NCBI GenBank assembly: GCA_002238415.1
Contig: MPMI01000003.1
Coordinates: 62,001 to 126,000 of the forward strand
Length of the DNA: 64,000 nt
Source of the DNA: Desulfurellaceae bacterium bin18
Lineage (GTDB): Bacteria > Desulfobacterota > Binatia > Bin18
Reading direction: 5' to 3'
Positions 1 through 8,677 of the stretch are shown in pieces; within the stretch, counting starts at the first letter, position 1; each line of letters starts with the position of its first letter. The position numbers were made by a program, and so were the translations under genes. Below the pieces are notes generated by a model. That model did not search any database, was not told the DNA's origin, and worked only from the letters and a program-made list of their open reading frames with translations.

Positions 1-3
1 CAT
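1..3 (-). CDS. Start codon of a gene leaving the window on the left
   Basis: An ATG on the minus strand lies at 3-1, preceded by a perfect AGGAGG Shine-Dalgarno sequence at 14-9 with a five-base spacer. It follows the amine oxidase stop at 31 by 27 bases in the same direction, so it is probably the next gene of that leftward operon. Nothing of the product can be seen. Confidence 0.5.
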
Positions 4-30
4 GCTGACCTCCTGCTGTCGTGTGATGTC

Positions 31-1518
31 TTATGCCCTATTGTCTGGGGGCATTCCACTATCGGATTGGGCGGTCGATTGGACAGCTTGAGCCTGCACC
101 TGCCGGGCCGCGTGCTGGCCCGTCCAGTACGCTCCGTGGACCGTCCCAGGGTCATGGAGATGCAGAGCTTCCCCGGCGAAAAACAGCCGACCTGCAATCG
201 GTCTTGAAAGAATCTCCGGCTCCCCACCGTTCGCCCCGACGCGGAGATAGGCATACGACCCGCGCGCAAACGGGTCCGAGCGCCAGCGCTGGATTATCAC
301 CTCGGTTGGCTCGGGAACAGCCGTTCCCATCACGCCGGAGAATTCTTTCCGTAGCCGTGTCACAATGGCCTGGTCTGACAGCTCCTCAATCTCGTCGGCG
401 GCAGTTCCGCCGCTGAGACCGATCAGCATAGGTACGCCGGCATAGGCAGCGAAATTGACATAAAAAGAGCACAGGCTGCTGCCACACACAAAAACAAAAT
501 CCGGCTCTTCGGGCCAAAACACGTGCGGGAAGCGAAGAATCACCTTATTAAAGAGCCCCATGCCGAGGCGGGACAAAGCGGTCCGATGCGAGTGTGGTAA
601 TACCGGCTCAAAGACGATCTGCTCCGATTGCAGTACCCCGATGGGGACGGTGACGACCACCCCGTCTGCGGTAAACGTTTCCCGCTCTGTCTCAACCAGG
701 ACGCCGTCTGTTCCATATGCAATTCGTTTAACAGTCTGGCCGAACCGGACCGGGAGACCTTCGGCAAGGGGCCGGACCAGCCTGTCCATCCCATCGAGCA
801 CAAATTGCTCCCCCGAGGGAAAACCTTCCCCTGTTGGCCCGGTTATCGATTCGTACAGTAGACCGGCAAAACCGAGATCGTGGGGAGACGCGGCGTAGAG
901 GTTCTCTATCCCCCTCTCGATCCGACAACGCGCCAGACGGCCGGCCTCGGTCGACGGAGCGGGAATCGCACTCAAGACATCGGCGACCGACACCCTGGTA
1001 CCGGGGCGTCCAAGCCAGCGGCGAGCCAGAGTCGAGACATAGGTCCAGCCGCTCTGTCTGTACACCGCGGCTTCCAACTTTGCATATTCGGACTCAAATG
1101 CGGCGCGGGAGACGGCGGACCGACCGACCGTGCCCAGTTCATAGGCCGCCAGATTGCCATACTCGCTCACCCGCGTCCTGAGACCCAGGTTCGCGGCAAC
1201 GGCCTTGAGCGGATTGCCCCGCCCGCCGTGCAACCAGGACGCCCCGAGGTCGATGGGGGTTTCAAAGCGGCGGTCGGTCCAGACCCGGCCGCCGATACGG
1301 TCTCGGGCTTCCAGAATGGTGACCGCATAGCCGGCGCGCTGGAGCTCACGAGCCGCGGCCAGCCCACTCATACCGGCCCCTACAATCAGGACTCTGCCGC
1401 CAGGAGGAACGGCAGAGGGTGTTTGAGACCGACAACCAGGCAACACGACCGCCCCAGCCTTCAGCACCAGTTTATGAAAGTCGCGGCGTGCGATTTTTTC
1501 CACATCACCCCTGCTCAC
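31..1518 (-). CDS. Flavin monoamine oxidase family protein with Tat-type lipoprotein signal
   Basis: FAD-dependent amine oxidase, expected to oxidise amines to imines with hydrogen peroxide release. The FAD-binding motif VGAGMSGLAAARELQ is at about residues 46-60, followed by ILEARDRIGGRVW. The C-terminal FAD contact FFAGEALHLHDPGTVHGAYW is typical of the monoamine oxidase/polyamine oxidase family. I place the start at a GTG at 1518 (495 residues). It overlaps the upstream amidohydrolase stop as GTGA, and the protein then begins with an ARRDF twin-arginine motif, a hydrophobic stretch and LPGC, which looks like a Tat lipoprotein signal. A longer reading to 1599 has no such logic. It is the last visible gene of a translationally coupled amide/amine catabolic operon. 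Substrate unknown. Confidence 0.85.
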   Translation of the reverse strand: MSRGDVEKIARRDFHKLVLKAGAVVLPGCRSQTPSAVPPGGRVLIVGAGMSGLAAARELQRAGYAVTILEARDRIGGRVWTDRRFETPIDLGASWLHGGRGNPLKAVAANLGLRTRVSEYGNLAAYELGTVGRSAVSRAAFESEYAKLEAAVYRQSGWTYVSTLARRWLGRPGTRVSVADVLSAIPAPSTEAGRLARCRIERGIENLYAASPHDLGFAGLLYESITGPTGEGFPSGEQFVLDGMDRLVRPLAEGLPVRFGQTVKRIAYGTDGVLVETERETFTADGVVVTVPIGVLQSEQIVFEPVLPHSHRTALSRLGMGLFNKVILRFPHVFWPEEPDFVFVCGSSLCSFYVNFAAYAGVPMLIGLSGGTAADEIEELSDQAIVTRLRKEFSGVMGTAVPEPTEVIIQRWRSDPFARGSYAYLRVGANGGEPEILSRPIAGRLFFAGEALHLHDPGTVHGAYWTGQHAARQVQAQAVQSTAQSDSGMPPDNRA

Positions 1519-3050
1519 GCCATCCGGTTGAGCATATACTGAGGGGCCATCTCCCGGTCCAGATACTGATTCAAGAACTCGACACACACCGGACGGCATT
1601 GACGGAAGAGGTCGGCCCGCTGAAGGTCCTGGGCGGTCGGCGGCTGAGCCGCGGCCTCGCGGAGCTGAGCGAGCAGGTCTGCCTTGTTGAAACGCAAGTG
1701 CGTGCGGTTTTCCATGACCAGCTCACCGTCAATAATGACGGTCTCCACATCCGTCCCCTTGGCCCGGTAGACAAAGGCATCAGCCATATGGATGTTAGGC
1801 GCGAGATACGGCTGGGTCATGGTTTGCAGATTCACCAGAATGATATCCGCGGCCCGGCCCGGTTCAATCCTGCCGATAGCGTCCGCTCGCAGGGTTGCCC
1901 GCGCCCCGTTCAGCGTGGCCATACGCATGACGTCATGCGGGCTGACCCAGGGCGAGGTCGGACGTGGCAGGCGGTGCAGCTTGGAGACCAGACGTAGTTC
2001 CTGGACCATATCGTCATCATCGTTGAGCGTTCCGCCATCCGTCCCAACTCCGATATTGACGCCGCGTTCGTGCATAAAAGCCACCGGGGCGATACCGCTC
2101 CGGAGACGCAGATTCGAGCTGGCGTTGTGGCACACCGTCACCCCGGTCTCGGCCAGGAGGTCCAGGTCGTACCGCGTTGTCCAGACGGCATGGGCAAAAG
2201 ATGTGCGGGGACCGAGCAGATGCATATCGTGCAGCCAGGCAATATTGCTCTTGCCGTAATGCTTAAAGAAGTATTCGGCCTGATACGGCGTTTCGACGAC
2301 ATGCAGGTGGAGCCCCCGCCCCTGTTGGACCTGCTCCCCAATCGCTTCGAGAATGTCCGGTGTTGTCCAGACGGCGTTAATCGGCCCGTAGAGAATCTTG
2401 ACCTTGGCCACACCCTCTTGATTGCGTTCGGCATAATACTTCTCGACAAGGTTCAGATAGGTATCGCGGTCTATGGGCGGACGGGCCTTCAGCGTGGCTT
2501 CGACCTGTTTGCGCAGCGGCGCGCTCAGGTGTTGCAGAAACCAGTCGTCGTCATAGGCAAACGGATGCTGGTTCATCACCTCAAGCGCCAGGGCAACCCG
2601 CTGCCCCGAGGTCTCATAGGCTTTGAGCGTCGCGTTGACCTCGTCCTCGTAGTTCCCCGTTCGGCAGAAATGACTGTGCAGGACCGTCGTCACCCCGGAC
2701 TCAAGCAGCTTCATATTGCCGTAGAGCGTGTCCAGATAGACGTTGGTCGGGGATTTGAGCATCAGCAGGTCGTATATCCACGGTTCCAGGGTATCGTCCA
2801 GCGCGCCCTGCTGGATCGCGCTGAGCCCCCAACCGTGATGATGCACGTCTATCAGGCCGGGCAGAACGAGATGTTCGTTCGACCCGACCTCCCGGTAGTC
2901 GGGGTATTGCTTTTTGAGCGCGCTATAATTCCCCACCGCAGCAATACTGGTCCCGGTCACCGCAACGGCTGCGTCCCGCACCACAGCCGTTTTTTCTCCT
3001 GGCTGGGCTGGGTTGAGGAGATATTTTCCGTGTACGAGTAGGTCGGCCAT
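1515..3050 (-). CDS. Amidohydrolase family protein (chlorohydrolase/deaminase type)
   Basis: Metal-dependent hydrolase of the TRZ/ATZ-SsnA-guanine deaminase-like group, 511 residues. Visible metal ligands are the DVHHHGWG motif after strand 1 (HxH), LHLHVVET and FAHAVW (His ligands of the barrel) and GVGTDGGTLNDDDDM (the catalytic Asp region). The C-terminal IIDGELVMENR returns to the composite beta-sandwich of the family. Such enzymes deaminate or dechlorinate ring compounds or cleave cyclic amides; the substrate cannot be read from sequence. It lies 16 bases downstream of the acetamidase and overlaps the amine oxidase start by four bases, so the three genes are one operon, consistent with successive attack on a nitrogen compound. 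Confidence 0.88.
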   Translation of the reverse strand: MADLLVHGKYLLNPAQPGEKTAVVRDAAVAVTGTSIAAVGNYSALKKQYPDYREVGSNEHLVLPGLIDVHHHGWGLSAIQQGALDDTLEPWIYDLLMLKSPTNVYLDTLYGNMKLLESGVTTVLHSHFCRTGNYEDEVNATLKAYETSGQRVALALEVMNQHPFAYDDDWFLQHLSAPLRKQVEATLKARPPIDRDTYLNLVEKYYAERNQEGVAKVKILYGPINAVWTTPDILEAIGEQVQQGRGLHLHVVETPYQAEYFFKHYGKSNIAWLHDMHLLGPRTSFAHAVWTTRYDLDLLAETGVTVCHNASSNLRLRSGIAPVAFMHERGVNIGVGTDGGTLNDDDDMVQELRLVSKLHRLPRPTSPWVSPHDVMRMATLNGARATLRADAIGRIEPGRAADIILVNLQTMTQPYLAPNIHMADAFVYRAKGTDVETVIIDGELVMENRTHLRFNKADLLAQLREAAAQPPTAQDLQRADLFRQCRPVCVEFLNQYLDREMAPQYMLNRMA

Positions 3051-3066
3051 GGGCGTACTCCTGTCG

Positions 3067-4059
3067 CTAAAAGGCCGCGGTCAGCCGTTCCTTGGGATAT
3101 TCCGCCCCGACAACGTGTTCGATGGTGAGCGCCCGGACCATCTGATAGGTCCGCACCCGGAAAGCGGGGTCGCAGGACATGCGGATATACATGTCCTGCG
3201 GCCTGATGTCGTAGTCTTCACGCAGCCATTCGAGCATATTCTGGGCCGCGTCGTACACGGCCTGCTCCATGGGCCGGTTAATGCCCACCGCCACAATACT
3301 GTCGGGCTTGTCAATCCGCACGCAGGGCAGGCGTTTATTCTTCACCACGCTACAGCTCAACTGCACGGTGGCGCGGGTTTCGTCGGCAATGCCGGTAAAC
3401 TCGGTGTCTCCCTGGCCGCCGTGAATATCGCCGATATATAGCAGACCGCCCGGATTATAGGAGTTCAGATAGATCGTATGTCCGGCGCAAATATCGCGAC
3501 AATCGATATTGCCGCCAAAGGGGCCCTGTCCGAGGAGAGACGTGAAGACTTCCCGCTCCGGTGCGGTTGCCAGCGTGCCGCAAAAGGGCTGGAGGTCCCA
3601 GGTCAGCTTATCGGAATAGACACCCTTGCCGTCACGGGTATAGCCACTCGGTCCGGGTAAATGCTCAATCACCTGTACCCGTGCCTGAGAACATTGCCCG
3701 TCAAACAGGGTCGAGTTTCCATATGGGCCAATGCCGGGCAGAATGCCGGAAAAGCCGTAGCGCCAGGGATCGATAAAGTCGATATGTACGGCCAGTACGT
3801 CACCCGCCTCGCAGCCTTCTATATAAACCGGTCCGACAACGGGATTGTATTTTGGCGGATAGGCGACCGCGAGCGCGGCAACATGGGGGTCATCCACAAA
3901 CTGGTGGACAACCGGGTTATCACTGGCGTCCTCAATCAAGCCCGACAGTGCATCCTCGGTCTCCACCTGGAAGACTTCACCGGCCTGGACCCGCAGGACG
4001 GGCTCGTCCCGGTTATCGAAGGCGAATTTGGTTACCTCGCCGCGTTGGATTTTTTGCAT
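3067..4059 (-). CDS. Acetamidase/formamidase family protein
   Basis: Hydrolyses short amides (formamide, acetamide) to ammonia and the acid. The 330-residue protein has the family hallmarks: an N-terminal beta strand region (RVQAGEVFQVETEDA), VYIEGCEAGDVLAVHI, a glycine-rich GQGPFGGNIDCRD segment and IGDIHGGQGDTEFTG, typical of FmdA/AmdA. The start at 4059 is chosen because an AGGAGGAAGGCT ribosome site sits directly before ATG; an ATG 16 codons upstream lacks a comparable site. It heads a leftward operon with an amidohydrolase and an amine oxidase, and faces a divergent RidA-type gene across 116 bases that must hold both promoters. Confidence 0.9.
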   Translation of the reverse strand: MQKIQRGEVTKFAFDNRDEPVLRVQAGEVFQVETEDALSGLIEDASDNPVVHQFVDDPHVAALAVAYPPKYNPVVGPVYIEGCEAGDVLAVHIDFIDPWRYGFSGILPGIGPYGNSTLFDGQCSQARVQVIEHLPGPSGYTRDGKGVYSDKLTWDLQPFCGTLATAPEREVFTSLLGQGPFGGNIDCRDICAGHTIYLNSYNPGGLLYIGDIHGGQGDTEFTGIADETRATVQLSCSVVKNKRLPCVRIDKPDSIVAVGINRPMEQAVYDAAQNMLEWLREDYDIRPQDMYIRMSCDPAFRVRTYQMVRALTIEHVVGAEYPKERLTAAF

Positions 4060-4175
4060 AGCCTTCCTCCTTTTCCTCCGCGTAGCGTTGATCGGCCCAA
4101 TCTGCAAGCGAAAACTCCTTGAGTCTTGACACAGCCAAAGGGAAGGAGGAAGACCACAGGGTAAAGGAGGCAGCC

Positions 4176-5486
4176 ATGAAAAAAGAAGCTATCTTTCCTG
4201 AGTCCCTTCCCTTGCCGCGCGTCGCCTACTCCCCTGCCGTTAAGGCTGGCCCGTTTGTCTTTATATCCGGACAATTGGCGTCGGATTTCAAAACCGGCAT
4301 CCCACCAGAGGCCGCTATTAATCCGAACTTTCCCAATCATGGACTCAATATTGAACGACAAGCCAGCTACATTGCCGACAATCTCCGCCTTACGCTTGAG
4401 GCGGCGGGCTCCTCTTTGGAACAATGTGTCTCATTGACGCTCTACCATACAGACGCACATGAGTTGCACGGCGCTGCCCAGGTCTTGCGACAGACTTTTG
4501 GCGCAATGGGCGTGCCGCCGCATACGTCCGTTATTTTAGAGGAACTGCCTGTGCCGGACTGTACGCTTGAGGTTGACCTTGTCGGCTTTGTCTCGGAAAC
4601 CGGTCAGCGTCCGGAGATTATTCAGGCCGCATCCCTGCCTCAGCCTGTCATACAGGGGCTTAATGGCCAAGCCCTGTACCAGTACGGGGTCAAGGCCGGG
4701 GAATTTATCTTTACTACGGGTATGACGGCCACCGACTTTTCAGCAGGGGTTGCGCCCGAAGCCCAGGTTGATCCCAACTTCCCCTACTATGCCGAGAGCG
4801 CCCGCTTGCAAACCGAATACATTCTTGAAGCACAGCAAGCAGTTCTTCAGGCCGCTGGTGCTTCGCTTGCGGATGTTGTCAAGGCGGAAGTCTATATGAC
4901 CGACATACGGGACTTTTACCGACTGGAACAGATATGGAAAAAATACTTTCCAACAGACCCGCCTGCCCGGACAACCGCCCCGGTCAGCGACCTCGGCGTT
5001 CCAGGGTTACGGATCGCCATCAACCTCATTGCGTATTCTCCGCAAGGCGGACCAGCAAAGCGGACTATCCGGACTGACGCTGCACCAATACCGCTGGCCC
5101 ACGAGCCACAAGCTGTCCAGGCTGGCCCCTTCCTCTTTTTCTCAGGTCAGATGGCCACCGACTACCGCACCGGAATTCCAGCAGAAGCGCGTATTGATCC
5201 CAATTTCCCGTACTACGCTTCCGCCGCAGAAAAGGGAATCAATTATGTTGTGAAGAATATTGATGCTATCTGCGCGGCCGCCGGCACATCGCGTGACTAT
5301 CTCCTGCGCAGGCGCGGATTTTATACCGACTTTGGCGAGTTTTTTACCTCGTTTGTGACGTGGGCCGAATCCTTTCCAAATGATCCACCGGCAAGTACCA
5401 CAGTGCGTGTCCCCGGCCCCCTACTCGTTCCAGGCTGCAAGGTCGTGATTGATTTAATAGGAATGGTTCCGGACGAGAGCGCATAA
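4176..5486 (+). CDS. Triple-domain RidA/YjgF-like protein
   Basis: Three successive RidA (YjgF/UK114) domains in one 436-residue chain, roughly residues 1-140, 150-290 and 300-436. Each repeat shows the same pattern: a 'G.F.F.SGQ/TG' strand, a PEA.(V/I)(N/D)PNFP turn, a helix with a leading aromatic residue and a closing TVxVPGL/VPGC-type strand. RidA proteins hydrolyse reactive enamine/imine intermediates released by amine- and amino-acid-metabolising enzymes. That suits its position divergent from an amidase-amidohydrolase-amine oxidase operon. The start at 4176 has AAAGGAGG with ideal spacing; an upstream ATG at 4119 lies in the shared promoter region. The first domain is the most diverged in its loop (PNFPNHG) and some domains may be structural only. 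Confidence 0.85.
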   Translation: MKKEAIFPESLPLPRVAYSPAVKAGPFVFISGQLASDFKTGIPPEAAINPNFPNHGLNIERQASYIADNLRLTLEAAGSSLEQCVSLTLYHTDAHELHGAAQVLRQTFGAMGVPPHTSVILEELPVPDCTLEVDLVGFVSETGQRPEIIQAASLPQPVIQGLNGQALYQYGVKAGEFIFTTGMTATDFSAGVAPEAQVDPNFPYYAESARLQTEYILEAQQAVLQAAGASLADVVKAEVYMTDIRDFYRLEQIWKKYFPTDPPARTTAPVSDLGVPGLRIAINLIAYSPQGGPAKRTIRTDAAPIPLAHEPQAVQAGPFLFFSGQMATDYRTGIPAEARIDPNFPYYASAAEKGINYVVKNIDAICAAAGTSRDYLLRRRGFYTDFGEFFTSFVTWAESFPNDPPASTTVRVPGPLLVPGCKVVIDLIGMVPDESA

Positions 5487-5522
5487 AAACCCGCCGGGCC
5501 GCTCTCTTCGCCCATTAGGGAA

Positions 5523-5611
5523 GAGCCCACTCCGCCGCTTCGCGGTACAAAGAGGAGGGGGGTAACACACATCCCCTCTTGAGAGGGGTGGCCGTAGGCC
5601 GGGGTGGGCTC
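5523..5611. repeat. Palindromic intergenic repeat (REP/MITE-like)
   Basis: An 89-base palindromic unit lies between the convergent RidA and SnoaL genes. Its ends are near-perfect inverted repeats (GAGCCCACTCC at 5523-5533, GGGGTGGGCTC at 5601-5611; 10 of 11 match). It contains a perfect CCCCTC-TTGA-GAGGGG hairpin at 5573-5588. It has no coding signature. It may act as a terminator for both flanking genes or be a dispersed REP/MITE-type element. Confidence 0.5.
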
Positions 5612-5642
5612 CTTTTCGCACCACACATCCGATGAGGGATTT

Positions 5643-6143
5643 TCACTCCGTCGGTGTCTTCTCCCCGTCATACCACCACGGCCGGACTTTGAATTTCTCT
5701 CCACCCCAGCCCTCATGCAGTGGAACCATGAAGTCCGTACCAATGACTTTCTCCGTAAATTTCCACTCCCCTTCAACACGGAGCAGCTTGTCTTCGTAAA
5801 ATCCGGCAACAACGACAGATTCGCCCTTCAGATCGCCGACCGCATCAAAATAGCTTTTTGAAAACGCCCGATCACCGTCAAGGGTGATGACCTGGTTATG
5901 AATGAGATGCCGTAAGACCCCGAGACGATGGCGCATATAGCGTCCGTACCAGCGCTCGACGGCGGCGCGTCCTTCTCGGCGTCGGCCCGGAGGGCTGACG
6001 ATCAGGTCACACGAGTCGTGAAACAGCGCCATCACGTCTTGCAATTCCCCCCGGTCCACGGCCCAACAATAGCGATGGACCAAGTCGCGGATGGCTTCTT
6101 TTTCAACAAGCTCCCGCAGCATACGGTCTGACTCTTGCCCCAT
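5643..6143 (-). CDS. SnoaL-like/NTF2-fold protein
   Basis: A 166-residue protein of the NTF2-like SnoaL fold, recognised from the N-terminal helix pattern EKEAIRDLVHRYCWAVDRGE, then VMALFHDSCDLIVSP, and the paired strands RHLIHNQVITLDGDRAFSKSY and EWKFTEKVIGTDFMVPL. Members bind or transform small hydrophobic ligands (isomerases, dehydratases, hydroxylase subunits); no catalytic role can be assigned. The ATG at 6143 follows AAGAGGCACGC; a GTG at 6185 is a possible alternative. It is the last gene of a leftward operon with an LLM oxidoreductase, FAD oxidoreductase and amidohydrolase, so it probably serves the same catabolic route. Confidence 0.75.
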   Translation of the reverse strand: MGQESDRMLRELVEKEAIRDLVHRYCWAVDRGELQDVMALFHDSCDLIVSPPGRRREGRAAVERWYGRYMRHRLGVLRHLIHNQVITLDGDRAFSKSYFDAVGDLKGESVVVAGFYEDKLLRVEGEWKFTEKVIGTDFMVPLHEGWGGEKFKVRPWWYDGEKTPTE

Positions 6144-6206
6144 GCGTGCCTCTTTCGATTTTCGCTCTTTCTCGCTCTTGCCCACTCCCTCTTTATCATC
6201 CCGCTT

Positions 6207-7346
6207 TTAATCAAAATGATAAATCCGAGCGGTATTGCCTCCGACAATTTTGGCCTTTTCCTCTTCGCTACAGTCCGCCAGGACGGTTTCCAGCACCTGG
6301 CGTGAATGGGGGAAGGTGCACTCCGGATGGGGGTAGTCCGAGCCCCACAGGATGTTATCCACACCGATGATATCGCGGTCCCTGATGCCGAGGGCGTCTT
6401 CCTGGAAGCTGAGGAAGACGTTCCGCCGGAAATAGTCGCTCGGCAGCATATCTTCCTTGAATTTCTGCCGGCCTCCGGTTGCCGGGCGTTGGATGAAATT
6501 ATAGTCCATCCGTTCCAGGAAATGCGGTACCCAGGCCAACTCCTGCTCGACCGACCCGATTTGGAGTTTCGGATAGCGCTCGAACACACCACTGAAAATA
6601 ATATGCGACAGCGACATGCGCACCCAGTAATCGACATTAGTCAGAAAGGCGGTGCTGACCGCCTCCAGATCGACCAGTGGCGAGTTTGGAGCGGGCCGGT
6701 TGGTCGCAATATGCAGGCTCAGCGGCAGGCCCAAATCCTGGGCCGCGGCCCACAGCGGTTCGTACTCGGGGGAATCATAGCTATGTCCCTCCAACGGGTA
6801 GACCGTGATCATGGCACCGCACAACCCCAGCTTGGCGCAGCGCTCCAACTCCTTGACACTCTCCGCAACATCGTCAACATTCAGCATGGCGATGCCCTTG
6901 ATCCGCTGCGGGAAGGGCTGGCAGAACTCGGCCAGCCAGTCGTTATAGGCCCGACACAAGACGGTCAGAAGCGCACTATCCGGGATGCTGTACAGCAGCA
7001 GTCCCTGGGTCGGATAGAGCACATCGGCATCAATGCCGTCCAGGTCCAGGTCCAGGTCTTTGAGATGTTCCTCGGGGATATAGGCTCCGGGCCGTACGTT
7101 TTCCATAACGTCGCCAAACCTGAGCGAGTCCCGCTCCTCGGGCACGAAGCGCTTGCCGGCCTGTGAGCCCCCGGAGCCGCCGCCGACCCCTTTTACCCCG
7201 TCGCAGACCCACCAATCGGTATGGTCTTCCTCGCGACGAACGACATGCGGCGCCCGATCTTTGAACCGAGCGTCTACCCGGCTAGTCCATAAATCCGACG
7301 GCTCAAACACATGACTATCGGATGAAATAATTTTGTACTCAGCCAT
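6207..7346 (-). CDS. Amidohydrolase family protein (ACMSD-like)
   Basis: TIM-barrel metal-dependent hydrolase of the amidohydrolase-2 (ACMSD/gamma-resorcylate decarboxylase) type, 379 residues. The start MAEYKIISSDSHVFEPSDLW carries the SDSHV variant of the N-terminal metal motif. LSLHIATNR gives the central His, and LWGSDYPHPECTFPHS gives the C-terminal catalytic Asp with the SDYPH signature. These enzymes decarboxylate or hydrolyse aromatic or cyclic acids. The start is supported by AGGAGGGTGTAGT. It follows the FAD oxidoreductase by 21 bases. It resembles two further genes in this window (41987-43441 and 44412-45512), showing family expansion. Confidence 0.88.
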   Translation of the reverse strand: MAEYKIISSDSHVFEPSDLWTSRVDARFKDRAPHVVRREEDHTDWWVCDGVKGVGGGSGGSQAGKRFVPEERDSLRFGDVMENVRPGAYIPEEHLKDLDLDLDGIDADVLYPTQGLLLYSIPDSALLTVLCRAYNDWLAEFCQPFPQRIKGIAMLNVDDVAESVKELERCAKLGLCGAMITVYPLEGHSYDSPEYEPLWAAAQDLGLPLSLHIATNRPAPNSPLVDLEAVSTAFLTNVDYWVRMSLSHIIFSGVFERYPKLQIGSVEQELAWVPHFLERMDYNFIQRPATGGRQKFKEDMLPSDYFRRNVFLSFQEDALGIRDRDIIGVDNILWGSDYPHPECTFPHSRQVLETVLADCSEEEKAKIVGGNTARIYHFD

Positions 7347-7367
7347 ACTACACCCTCCTAAAAATAT

Positions 7368-8552
7368 TTAGATCACATTGAGTTCTTGCAGCGGTCGGCT
7401 CGCAATGACGCGTTCAAACCCGAGCGGCGAGATGTCAATCGTCCGGTATGCGCCATGCACGATCAGTTCGGCAATCCCGCGACCAACGCCAGGAGCCTGC
7501 TGGACCCCGTGGCCGGAAAAGCCGTTGACAAAGAGGAAGTTGGTTATCACGGGATGCCGGCCCACAATGGCATTCTGGTCGAGTGTGTTATAGGCGTAAT
7601 GCCCGCTCCAGGCAGAGACCTGCTTGATCGCCTCAAAAATGGGAACGCGATGCGCCAAGGCCGGCCAGACAATCTCGTCGAACAGCTGATACTCAACCCG
7701 AAAATCTTCCGTCGGGGGGTCCTGGTCTGCCGGCGGAGACACTCCACACACGAAATACTGGCCTTCGGGCCGGAAATAGACGCCGGAGACATCCACGACC
7801 AGGGGGCAGGGTTGCAGCGCACCGGCCTGCCGACAATCGAACACGAACACACACCGTTTCCGACTTTCGACCGGCAGCTCGATATCGGCCATACGAGCGA
7901 TCTTCCCGGCGGCCGGACCGGCAGCATTCACAAGTTCCCCACACGAAAAGACCCGTCCGTCGGCGAGTTGTACAGACTCCAGACGCTGCCGCGCAACATG
8001 CAGCCCAACGACCTCTCCGGTGAGAAACTCGGCGCCCCGTGCTACGGCCGTGTTGCGGAGCGCGTACAGCAGGCTATGTGCATCAAACCAGCCTTCCCCG
8101 GACAGCCCGAGGCAACCGGCAGCCAGGTCCGAGGTTGCGAGCCACGGGAAACGCGCCTGCAATTCGGCAGGACCCAGCAGACAGACATCCGCGCCCTGCC
8201 GGGTTTGGACCCCCGCGTTGTGGTCGAGAACGGCTTTCCCTTGCTCGCTCGCCAGCAACAGATAGCCCGCCTCCCGAAAGCTAACCTCGACATCCGCCCC
8301 CAGGCGGTCTTTGACGGTCCGCAGGAACTCTACCCCAAACTGAGACAGGTGAATATTCACCGGGGTCGAGAACTGCTGCCGAATCGAGGCTAAAGAGCGC
8401 GTCGTTGAACAGTACTGGTAGGAGGGATCTTTTTCGATGACGAGCACGCGGCCCTGAAAGTCCTCGTCCGCGGTGAGAAAATAGGCGACGGCGCTGCCAA
8501 TAATGGCTCCACCAACAATGACAACATCGTACCCGGCACTCCGCTTTGCCAT
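7368..8552 (-). CDS. FAD-dependent oxidoreductase (DAO family)
   Basis: D-amino-acid oxidase/sarcosine oxidase-type flavoprotein, 394 residues, expected to oxidise a secondary amine or amino acid. The Rossmann motif VVIVGGAIIGSAVAYFL is near residues 8-24, VIEKDPSYQYCSTTRS follows the second strand, and the C-terminal FLFVNGFSGHGVQQAPGVGR closes the FAD site. The start at 8552 places the Rossmann motif at the usual distance. Two in-frame alternatives (ATG at 8573, GTG at 8594) lie inside a perfect 16-bp inverted repeat that abuts the chosen ATG. No strong Shine-Dalgarno precedes any of them. Part of the operon with the LLM gene upstream and the amidohydrolase downstream. Confidence 0.82.
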   Translation of the reverse strand: MAKRSAGYDVVIVGGAIIGSAVAYFLTADEDFQGRVLVIEKDPSYQYCSTTRSLASIRQQFSTPVNIHLSQFGVEFLRTVKDRLGADVEVSFREAGYLLLASEQGKAVLDHNAGVQTRQGADVCLLGPAELQARFPWLATSDLAAGCLGLSGEGWFDAHSLLYALRNTAVARGAEFLTGEVVGLHVARQRLESVQLADGRVFSCGELVNAAGPAAGKIARMADIELPVESRKRCVFVFDCRQAGALQPCPLVVDVSGVYFRPEGQYFVCGVSPPADQDPPTEDFRVEYQLFDEIVWPALAHRVPIFEAIKQVSAWSGHYAYNTLDQNAIVGRHPVITNFLFVNGFSGHGVQQAPGVGRGIAELIVHGAYRTIDISPLGFERVIASRPLQELNVI

Positions 8553-8604
8553 AAGAGTAAACGTGTCCCGCATCTCATAGCTAGTGAAGGACACGTTTAC
8601 TCTT
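8553..8604 (-). repeat. Perfect 16-bp inverted repeat abutting a start codon
   Basis: AAGAGTAAACGTGTCC at 8553-8568 is repeated exactly in inverse at 8589-8604, with a 20-base loop. The right arm on the transcribed strand ends immediately before the ATG at 8552, so in mRNA the hairpin would abut the start of the FAD oxidoreductase. It could be an operator, a translational control hairpin or a mobile remnant. Confidence 0.7.
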
Positions 8605-8677
8605 TAGCTCGCCCCAGGTTCTAGGACGTTCGTGCCGCCGTGAGACCGCGTGGGTCAGGACAGGGGACAGGATTCGG

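Noticed and set aside
2070-3041. Long open frame on the plus strand (323 codons)
   Set aside because: It is antisense to the amidohydrolase gene, has no family features and no ribosome site; a shadow frame of GC-rich coding DNA.
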